Shown piece after piece: positions 20,345-26,919 of a stretch of 64,000 bases of DNA. The stretch comes from Limnohabitans sp. Bal53 (GTDB lineage Bacteria > Pseudomonadota > Gammaproteobacteria > Burkholderiales > Burkholderiaceae_C), in the NCBI RefSeq assembly GCF_003063355.1, contig NZ_NESH01000004.1, positions 124,001 to 188,000 of the forward strand. Direction: 5' to 3'. Numbering within the stretch: the first letter of the stretch is position 1; each line of letters opens with the position of its first letter. The notes beneath the pieces are model-generated. The model was given only the letters and a program-made list of their open reading frames with translations. It was not told the DNA's origin and made no database searches. The position numbers and the translations under genes were made by a program.

Positions 20345-20498
20345 AAAGACCGCGGGGTGTGAGCCTGCTGGCGCAGTTCTGAAAGACCCACTGTGCTTGT
20401 CTGTGAGGGTGTTGACCAAGCGTCATGCAACTGCGTTTGAGGGTCTTGGTTTTGGGGCCTTGGGCTGCCCCATGCGACGCATCGCCTACCATGGGGAC

Positions 20499-21401
20499 AT
20501 GAATCAAGCTTTGCCCCCAGCCCTCAGTGCCGACCTTCACACCCTGAGTGCAGCTGCTGGCCGCATCGCCGTGTATGCGGGCGGTTCCGGGCCGCCCGTG
20601 CTCTTGGTGCACAGCATCAATGCGCTGGCTTCGGCCGCTGAAGTACGACCGTTGTTTGAAGCTTTGCGGCAAGACCACAGTGTTTATGCCATCGATTTGC
20701 CAGGCTACGGTTTGTCTGAGCGTTTGCCGCGTGCCTACACTGTGGGTGACATGTGCGCTGCCATCAGGCACGTGGCGCTATGGGTGGCGCAGCGCCACCC
20801 GGGCCTGCCGCTGCAGGTGTTGAGTGTGTCGCTGTCGTGTGAGTTTGTTGCCCGTCTGGCCCAGGAAACTCCAAATTTGTTCTCTTCATTGGCTTTGGTC
20901 AGTCCCACAGGCTTTCGGGGGGGTCAGACGCTGCGCCAGCCTGCCGGCAGTACGCTGTTCATGCCTGGGTTTGACCGATTCTTGCGCCGACCGGGGCCGG
21001 GCTGGGGCCGATTCTTGTTTCGGCAACTGTCGCGGCCTTCGGTGGTGCGCTACTTTTTGCGCCGCACCTGGGGCGGCCAGCAGATCGATGAAACGCTGTG
21101 GGCCTATGCCGTGCGCACGGCCCGTGTTCCAAATGCCGAGCAAGCGCCCTTGTCTTTTTTGAGTGGTGGTTTGTTCAGTGCAGACATGCACACCGTCTAC
21201 GAAAGCCTGCGCCTGCCGGTGTGGGTGGTGCACGGCACGCGGGGCGACTTCACCGATTACCGTGCGTTGGACCTGGTGCGTGATCGCTCCAATTGGCAAG
21301 TGACGGTGATGGAGGCTGGGGCCATGCCCTACTTTGAAGACCTCGGCGCTTTCATGGCCGCTTATCGAGCCATCTTGGGGCAGTTCGCAAAGTGCGCGTA
21401 G
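20499..21401 (+). CDS. Alpha/beta-hydrolase-fold protein, catalytic residues apparently altered
   Basis: This protein of about 300 residues has an alpha/beta hydrolase fold: VLLVHSINALAS (oxyanion region), YAIDLPGYGLSERL, and VWVVHGTRGDFTDY near the acid position. The nucleophile elbow reads LSVSLSCEF, retaining a central Ser but without the flanking glycines of G-x-S-x-G, and the usual C-terminal catalytic His (G-H-x-P-x-x-E) is Ala in AGAMPYFEDLG. It may therefore be a non-hydrolytic binder or use another residue. The start ATG 20499 follows GGGGAC; in-frame ATG 20472 and GTG-type starts back to 20397 are possible. It is the last backbone gene before the integrated element. Confidence 0.8.
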   Translation: MNQALPPALSADLHTLSAAAGRIAVYAGGSGPPVLLVHSINALASAAEVRPLFEALRQDHSVYAIDLPGYGLSERLPRAYTVGDMCAAIRHVALWVAQRHPGLPLQVLSVSLSCEFVARLAQETPNLFSSLALVSPTGFRGGQTLRQPAGSTLFMPGFDRFLRRPGPGWGRFLFRQLSRPSVVRYFLRRTWGGQQIDETLWAYAVRTARVPNAEQAPLSFLSGGLFSADMHTVYESLRLPVWVVHGTRGDFTDYRALDLVRDRSNWQVTVMEAGAMPYFEDLGAFMAAYRAILGQFAKCA

Positions 21402-21448
21402 TTTCCGTTATCGCTGGCGACAGCATTTGACTGGAAATTGAAAGAAGT

Positions 21449-21469
21449 TGACGAGCCTTGACCCCGGCA
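21449..21469. repeat. Left attachment-site repeat (copy of the ffs 3' end)
   Basis: The 21-bp sequence beginning TGACGAGCC and ending CCCCGGCA is identical to 37599-37619. The match ends at 21470 (T against C at 37620). Excision between the copies would restore ffs next to the backbone hydrolase gene at 20499-21401. Confidence 0.92.
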
Positions 21470-21817
21470 TAAACACTCAAGAATCCCACTGCTCGACTAG
21501 TACTGACAGAGGGAAAACGGCCAATTTGTTATGCGGGTTTGGAACGTCAAATTTTCTTTGAGGTGACACACTCAGCTGATACAGGTTCCACTCTATCACG
21601 GTGAATTGAAGCCGTCAGACTTTTGTCTGGTGACCCTGATATTTTGAGATCCTTGTACATCAACAATCACACTAATGCCTGACCATCAAGCTACCGTGAC
21701 AGCCTGCAGTCCGAGCGGTGATTGATGACGTTTGATCTGATGACGCTAGCACTTTATATGCTGTATGCAATTGCTAGTAGGCTGACAGTGACATCTTGTG
21801 TGAATTGACTTTTGTTT
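21470..21817. other. Non-coding left end of the element
   Basis: About 350 bp without a convincing gene. It contains AGGTGACACA-N7-GATACA at 21561-21583, matched at the same internal spacing upstream of the integrase at 37510-37532, and a TCACGGT word (21597-21603) also found near the right end (37557-37563). These may be integrase arm-type sites or remnants of shared end sequence. Confidence 0.45.
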
Positions 21818-22069
21818 TCAAAGAGTTGGTTCCACTGAGTCAAGCACCATATTGATCACGTCAGCTGGATCAGCGCCGCAAGCATGGCAAAAATCAATGA
21901 ACAGTAAGTTATCAAGGTAGCGCTCGCGCCGCTCGATCTTTGATAAGTTAGATTGCTCCATGCTCAGCTGTTTGGCCAGTTGTACCTGTGTATGCCCAGC
22001 TTTCTGACGTACGTCCCTCTGTACAACGCGCAGTTTTGCGTAGCGTTTGTGATGAAGTGAGCTAAGCAT
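21818..22069 (-). CDS. Small XRE-family helix-turn-helix regulator
   Basis: This 83-residue DNA-binding protein is essentially a single Cro/C1-type HTH. VQRDVRQKAGHTQVQLAKQL and MEQSNLSKIERRERYLD (about residues 15-52) give the helix-turn-helix, followed by a short helix, FIDFCHACGADPADVI. It is divergent from the lipoprotein gene, with a 16-bp near-palindrome between the two starts, so it probably represses itself and perhaps the element's rightward genes. The start is ATG 22069. Its position near one end of the element matches the maintenance or lysogeny regulators of satellites. Confidence 0.82.
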   Translation of the reverse strand: MLSSLHHKRYAKLRVVQRDVRQKAGHTQVQLAKQLSMEQSNLSKIERRERYLDNLLFIDFCHACGADPADVINMVLDSVEPTL

Positions 22070-22074
22070 CTTGC

Positions 22075-22103
22075 AATGGTCTAGTCCATTCTGATATAGT
22101 CCA
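22075..22103. promoter_or_regulatory. Candidate operator for the XRE regulator
   Basis: AATGGTCTAGTCCATT (22075-22090) is a 16-bp palindrome apart from one symmetric mismatch pair. The half-site TAGTCCA recurs at 22097-22103, 15 bp after its copy at 22082-22088. Both lie between the divergent starts at 22069 and 22148. Confidence 0.5.
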
Positions 22104-22147
22104 ATTTGATTTTATTAAATTTACAAATGAAAATAGCTGGATGCGCC

Positions 22148-23140
22148 ATGATTAATAAAAGCTTGTTCTTGCCATTAGTTATTACTTTATTTATGTCAGG
22201 CTGTGCTAGTCTTGATTATGCGAATAATTTAAAAACTGATGAATTGCTTTATGATAATAGATCATCTTTTGCTGTAACTGATTATAAATCAGTTGGATCA
22301 GATCGACATGGTTTTGTTGGTATAGATACGTCTGATGAGTCTGCAAAGATCGATCAACTTTTTCCCGTAAAATTTCCCACTGATTCTGATTTGGAAAAGT
22401 TACATAACCATAATCATAGAATGAGGCTGGGTCAAGCTTTGGTTTTTACGGCGGATATTGATCCAAGAACAAGCGGATTTCTTAAAGACTCAAAGAATAG
22501 GCCATTATCGATATCTGGTAGATTTGAACCTAATGCTAACTCAGCGATAACTCAAGGCGTCGCTTCCGGTGTAATGATTGGAGCAACTTCAGGTGTTATG
22601 GCTATTAACTCAATTAACAATCAAGTTGCTTCTGCAGGACTTAAATTGTCTGATGTTGGTAATAATGCTGTAATGGGTGGACAAATGGCGCAAGGCTTAA
22701 TCGCTGGTTTAATTGCAGGTGGAATTCATGCTTCGATGGCTGAAAGTGCAGTTAACGGAATTATTTCTGGAAAGAATTTCGGTGAGCGTATGGAAGCTAC
22801 TACACTTACGGCAGCACATTTACTCCCTAATCTCGCAGCACTAGGTCCAGATGGATTAATAAGGAGTTCTGCACCAGTTGTTATTGCTCCTGGCATTATT
22901 AAGCGATACTTTTTGCGGTTTGGTCAAAAAACATTGGATTACAAAAATGAATATTATTTGATAACTGCAATTGGGGTGTTTCGCGGTAAAGAATATGAAA
23001 ATAATTATCCAAACACTCTAGGGTGGAGTTACAGTATTTCAAATATGTCATTACTTTATTTGAGCCCTGACGATGTTTCTGATCCAGAGAAGTCATTCCG
23101 TGCTATCAAAAGAGAGACTGCAGGGAAAAAAATGTTCTAA
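22148..23140 (+). CDS. Putative lipoprotein of unknown function
   Basis: This protein has about 330 residues and a lipoprotein signal: MINKSLFLPLVITLFMSGC places the lipidated Cys at residue 19, and the next residues (ASLD) fit outer- or inner-membrane sorting signals only loosely. The middle carries two glycine/alanine-rich, possibly membrane-inserting stretches (GVASGVMIGATSGVMAI and GLIAGLIAGGIHASMAESAV). I do not recognise a family. ATG 22148 is chosen because it starts the signal peptide directly; ATG 22127 and an upstream start at 22106 are in frame. The gene is very AT-rich. A role in surface exclusion or interference with incoming phage is possible but purely speculative. Confidence 0.7.
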   Translation: MINKSLFLPLVITLFMSGCASLDYANNLKTDELLYDNRSSFAVTDYKSVGSDRHGFVGIDTSDESAKIDQLFPVKFPTDSDLEKLHNHNHRMRLGQALVFTADIDPRTSGFLKDSKNRPLSISGRFEPNANSAITQGVASGVMIGATSGVMAINSINNQVASAGLKLSDVGNNAVMGGQMAQGLIAGLIAGGIHASMAESAVNGIISGKNFGERMEATTLTAAHLLPNLAALGPDGLIRSSAPVVIAPGIIKRYFLRFGQKTLDYKNEYYLITAIGVFRGKEYENNYPNTLGWSYSISNMSLLYLSPDDVSDPEKSFRAIKRETAGKKMF

Positions 23141-23346
23141 ATCCTATCCGGACTGTTGTTTTTTTGCATCTATAGGCGTTGCTGTTAATTTTTTCGTATG
23201 ATATGCAACATCAGGAACTATCTACATTTCTACCGGTGCTCCTGAAAGACAAAAGGTGACTTCAAGTATTATTTAGTATTAAATTAATTTTCTAAATTTC
23301 TGGATGACTCCGTCTGCACCTGTAGGCACATATGAAAGGAGTCACT

Positions 23347-25500
23347 ATGACTTTAGAAATCAATACTTCATCTACTTCGACCGCTGCTCTAGAGTGGTAC
23401 GCTAAAGGTTATCTCACCTGTCCGATTGTTAAAGGGCAGAAGAACCCAAGCACCAACATTACGAAATGGCTTGCTAGCTTCTCTGAACAACAGATCGAAC
23501 AACATTGGGAAGATCATCCAGAAGATGATGTTGCCTTGTATTGCTCTAATGGGTTGGTAGTGTTAGATGCAGATTCACCAGAATCTCAAAAAGCTATAGA
23601 AGACTTAGAGACGAAACACCAGCTGTACTCAAACCTGAAGGTACAGACTAAAAAAGGTTTTCATTACTACTATCGGCAAGATGCAGGCTTGAAAATTAAG
23701 CAAGCGGGACATAGCACAGAGAACAATCCTGAGCGAATTGATATCCGTTGCGGAAACTCATACATCATTGCTCCACCTAGTACCGATAAGGAGCTAATGG
23801 ACGCTGAGATTGTTCCCTTTGATCAACTTGTAGAGCTGACACAAGCCTTTGTTGATGATCTATTGATGCACAACGGCACTGCTCCTGCGCTCAAGCTGAA
23901 ATTTTTACCAACACCAGGAGCAAAAAAGAATTTTCTACCCACGTCAAAGAATGAAAAACTTCTGGCAATTCGAGCATTGATCGCACCGCTTGATCCAGAT
24001 ATCGGACATGACGAATGGCGAAATGTATTGATGGCTATTCATCATGCAACTGATGGCTCGGAAGAAGGACTCGCCATTGCGGATGAATGGTCAAGTGCAG
24101 GAGTTAAGTATGAGGGGACTTCAAAAATTGCATACAGATGGAATTCGTTCTCTTTGAATTCTGATGCTCAGATTACGATGGGTAGTATTTGGCACATGCT
24201 GAAAGAGCGTGGTCTAGATGCAAATCAGATTCTGAAAAAAGCGAATCTACACACCCATACAGGTGATGCCCTGGGCCATTCGTTTGTGAATGATAAGGGG
24301 GTTGTTCAAGCACTAACTTCTAATGGTTTTCCGCATCAACCAATCGGAAGATCAATACAGTTACCTGCTACTTTTGATAACTTTCATCACCTTGCTAAAG
24401 CATACGGCATTTCAATCCGATACAACGAAATTACGAAAAAGACTTCAATCGATATTCCTCATTTGAAGACCTCTATCGACAATGCAGACAACGTGAAAAG
24501 AAGTCACATTAGGAGCTTATGTTCTCTTAATAAGTATTCAAGTTCAGTTGTCAACGATTTTTGTGAAGCATTAGCAGACTTGAATGTTTATAACCCGGTT
24601 CGGGATTGGATCGCTTCCTCTCCTTGGGATGGTATTGATCGTCTTGAAGCTTTTTATGCAACGGTAGTAGCTGATGATGATTTTCCGGAGGATTTCAAAA
24701 AGACCCTAATGAAACGCTGGATGATCGGTGCTGTAGCAGCTGTATTCATGCCAAGTGGTTTTCATTGCAGGGGGGTACTGACGTTCTCAGGCAAACAAGG
24801 CCTTGGAAAAACATCATGGTTAAATTCGTTAGTTTCAGATGAGAAGTTGCGTAGTGAAGTAGTCTTAACAGGTCACTGCTTGGATGCATCAAACAAAGAT
24901 TCCTTGAGTACGGCTATCAGTAATTGGCTTGTGGAGTTTGGTGAAGTTGAGGCAACTTTTAGGAAACCAGTGTCACTTCTAAAATCATTCGTAACTAATG
25001 ATAAAGATATTTTTCGTCGGCCATATGCATCTGCTGATTCGACATACCCTCGACGAACTGTTTTTTTTGCATCTGTGAATGACACCAACTTTCTGAATGA
25101 CATCACTGGCAACAGCCGTTGGTGGACAATTCCTATTCAGAGCGTCAATTATCAGCATGGACTTGATATGCAACAGGTTTTTGCTCAGTTCAAAGAGGAG
25201 TGCTATGACAAAGATGTTAAGTGGTATCTAACAAATGAAGAAGAAGCTCAGCTAACAATCCTGAACAAAGATGCCGAAGTTATCAGTCCGATTCGTGAAT
25301 TGACATTAGCTTATTTGAATCGAGCTGAGGGTGAAGAAACTAATTTCTTGTCAGCAACTCAATTTCTCAGAGTTCTAAAAATTGAAAATCCAAAGATGGG
25401 ACAAATCAAAGAGGTTCGTGTGGTTCTAAAAGAGCGCCTTGGTAAAGATAGGAAGAGCAATGGTGTACAGGGATGGGAAATTCCAATGATTGATTTTTAA
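23347..25500 (+). CDS. Primase-helicase replication protein (Prim-Pol, PriCT-2 and VapE-like helicase)
   Basis: This replication protein has 717 residues. The N-terminal bifunctional primase/polymerase domain (about 10-170) shows VVLDADS with metal-binding D74 and D76, GFHYYYR, and DIRCGNSYIIAPPS. A PriCT-2-like linker (about 205-290) has DEWRNVLMAIHHATDGSEEG. The C-terminal helicase resembles VapE and D5-type proteins, with Walker A GKQGLGKTS at 482-490. Such enzymes start replication of phages, plasmids and satellites at their own origin, and iterons lie immediately downstream at 25514-25633. The start is ATG 23347 because AAAGGAG ends seven bases before it; the in-frame ATG at 23332 is overlapped by that ribosome site. 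Confidence 0.88.
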   Translation: MTLEINTSSTSTAALEWYAKGYLTCPIVKGQKNPSTNITKWLASFSEQQIEQHWEDHPEDDVALYCSNGLVVLDADSPESQKAIEDLETKHQLYSNLKVQTKKGFHYYYRQDAGLKIKQAGHSTENNPERIDIRCGNSYIIAPPSTDKELMDAEIVPFDQLVELTQAFVDDLLMHNGTAPALKLKFLPTPGAKKNFLPTSKNEKLLAIRALIAPLDPDIGHDEWRNVLMAIHHATDGSEEGLAIADEWSSAGVKYEGTSKIAYRWNSFSLNSDAQITMGSIWHMLKERGLDANQILKKANLHTHTGDALGHSFVNDKGVVQALTSNGFPHQPIGRSIQLPATFDNFHHLAKAYGISIRYNEITKKTSIDIPHLKTSIDNADNVKRSHIRSLCSLNKYSSSVVNDFCEALADLNVYNPVRDWIASSPWDGIDRLEAFYATVVADDDFPEDFKKTLMKRWMIGAVAAVFMPSGFHCRGVLTFSGKQGLGKTSWLNSLVSDEKLRSEVVLTGHCLDASNKDSLSTAISNWLVEFGEVEATFRKPVSLLKSFVTNDKDIFRRPYASADSTYPRRTVFFASVNDTNFLNDITGNSRWWTIPIQSVNYQHGLDMQQVFAQFKEECYDKDVKWYLTNEEEAQLTILNKDAEVISPIRELTLAYLNRAEGEETNFLSATQFLRVLKIENPKMGQIKEVRVVLKERLGKDRKSNGVQGWEIPMIDF

Positions 25501-25513
25501 TCTTTATTCTTCC

Positions 25514-25633
25514 AGGGTAATAGGGTTGTAGGGTCGTAGTTAATAAACTTAATTGGTGTATTGGTTATATAAAGCGCAGCATTTAATGCATGTGTACTTT
25601 ATAAAAACAGTAACCCTATGACCCTACTACCCT
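25514..25633. other. Candidate replication origin: inverted iteron arrays around an AT-rich core
   Basis: Three AGGGT words start at 25514, 25522 and 25530, exactly 8 bp apart. Three inverse ACCCT words start at 25613, 25621 and 25629, again exactly 8 bp apart. The 78 bp between them is AT-rich (for example TTAATAAACTTAATT and GGTTATATAAAG) and holds the palindrome GCATTTAATGC. The array starts 14 bp after the primase-helicase stop. Two opposed iteron sets flanking an AT-rich segment beside the initiator gene is the known layout of staphylococcal-island-type origins. Function here is inferred from this layout. Confidence 0.7.
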
Positions 25634-25676
25634 TACTCTCATGTCCAATAGAACATCCACTGCCACATGATGAAGC

Positions 25677-25740
25677 CCTCTGATATCGAAAAAATAATTC
25701 TAAAAGTAGCATTTTAGATTCGGCGCAAATTATTCAGAGG
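25677..25740. repeat. Nested inverted repeat downstream of the candidate origin
   Basis: Three inverted pairs share one axis: CCTCTGA (25677-25683) / TCAGAGG (25734-25740), AATAATT (25693-25699) / AATTATT (25728-25734), and TCTAAAA (25699-25705) / TTTTAGA (25712-25718). The loop is six bases. It could be part of the origin, a single-strand initiation site or a terminator for the replication gene; there is no T-run typical of a terminator. Confidence 0.55.
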
Positions 25741-26274
25741 AACCAAACTGAATTTGGGTGTTTTTTAACAACATTTGGCCTATTTAACAGCCAATTCTTA
25801 ACTACACAAGAACAACACACGATCAGAGCGACAACAAGCTCTTTACTTTCGTAAGCTTGCAGTCACATCTCTAGACAGTTTGAGGCTTGTATAAATAAAC
25901 AGTATCATGAGTCCTTGCCCTACTGAGTTAGACCCCTTAACCACAGCCCCGTCGGTATTTCTTAAACTAAGAAACAGAAATCCGACCATGGATATGACTA
26001 TGTATTCAGCGACATCACTCGACTTGGTGTGGTGACAGCCCCTGCGGCAGATCACACAGAAAAGAGCGAAAAACACTTAGGGAGATTGGTGTGAGATGAA
26101 ATTCAGTCGAGAAAAAGCCACTGATCCCGTATCCGGGAACAAAGGGGCGAGACTCATCGCTAGGAATTACCTTTGAGTAGTTGTCAATCGCTGCATCACT
26201 CAAGCGCAAATAATTATCAAAAACGTAGAGAATGGGGTCTTCCTTGTGTCTACACGCCAGAAGAAAGAAAGTTG
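25741..26274. other. Non-coding stretch before the cargo operon
   Basis: About 530 bp. The longest frame is a GTG-initiated 77-codon frame on the minus strand (25843-26076) with some hydrophobic residues but no ribosome site and no recognisable family. It presumably contains the promoter for the rightward cargo genes. Nothing else was recognised. Confidence 0.4.
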
Positions 26275-26898
26275 ATGCCTGAAATTGTTTACGTTCTGAC
26301 CAATGAAGCCATGGAAGGCATGGTCAAGATTGGACGCACAACCACCAGCGTAGAGCAACGCATCAGGGAGTTAGACAACACCAGCATGCCTTTACCTTTC
26401 CAGTGCTTCTATGCGGCTGAGGTTGGCAACTCCGCTTTGGTTGAAGGCAAACTGCATCGCATCTTTTCAGACAAGCGCATTCGTTCAAACCGTGAATTTT
26501 TCCGTGCAGACGCCAATCAGGTCAAAGAAGCGATTCAACTTGCGGAACTCAAAGAGGTCACGCCCAAGGTTGATGTGGTCGTGGATGCCTCCGATGTGCA
26601 AGCCTTGCAAAGAGCCGTGGCAACAGAAGAGCGCAGGACACGTCTCAGATTTTCAGAGTTGGGCATTCCTGTCGGTGCAATGTTGATCTTTACAAAAGAC
26701 TCCAACGTCACCTGCACAGTGGTAGCCGATGGTAGAGTGCAATACCAAGGGCAATCGCTTTCTCCAAGTGGAGCCGCGCTAATTGCTTTGCGAAATATGG
26801 GATACCAATGGTCTTCCGTCAGTGGTAACGATTACTGGCAGTATGAGGATGAGACTCTCGCTGCCCGTCGCCTTCGTCTTGAAGATGAACAGCATTAA
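26275..26898 (+). CDS. GIY-YIG-type nuclease-fold protein with C-terminal RAMA/DUF4357-like domain
   Basis: This protein has 207 residues. The N-terminus (about 1-90) is a short GIY-YIG domain of the T5orf172/MUG113 type: IVYVLTN, MVKIGRTTTSVEQRIREL, and the Glu-containing helix VEGKLHRIF followed by NREFF. The C-terminus (about 122-200), with ELGIPVGAMLIFTKD, then VQYQGQSLSPSGAAL and NDYWQYEDETL, resembles small domains attached to modification-dependent nucleases (RAMA or DUF4357-like). It may therefore recognise modified DNA, which is inference. ATG 26275 is preceded by AGAAAGAAAG; the frame is open upstream to 26173. It is the first gene of the cargo run, 21 bp before the methyltransferase. 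Confidence 0.72.
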   Translation: MPEIVYVLTNEAMEGMVKIGRTTTSVEQRIRELDNTSMPLPFQCFYAAEVGNSALVEGKLHRIFSDKRIRSNREFFRADANQVKEAIQLAELKEVTPKVDVVVDASDVQALQRAVATEERRTRLRFSELGIPVGAMLIFTKDSNVTCTVVADGRVQYQGQSLSPSGAALIALRNMGYQWSSVSGNDYWQYEDETLAARRLRLEDEQH

Positions 26899-26919
26899 TT
26901 TACAAGTACAACAAAAATA

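Noticed and set aside
20472-21401. Hydrolase-like gene as a broken pseudogene
   Set aside because: The frame is intact over about 300 residues with the fold preserved; only catalytic positions differ, so it is kept as a coding gene.
25514-25633. Interpretation of the repeated 8-mers as a CRISPR-like array
   Set aside because: Units are far too short, lack spacers and are in opposite orientation on the two sides; no cas genes are present.
25843-26076. 77-codon minus-strand frame with hydrophobic stretches in the element
   Set aside because: GTG start without ribosome site, overlapped by another frame, no family resemblance; kept only as part of the non-coding description.
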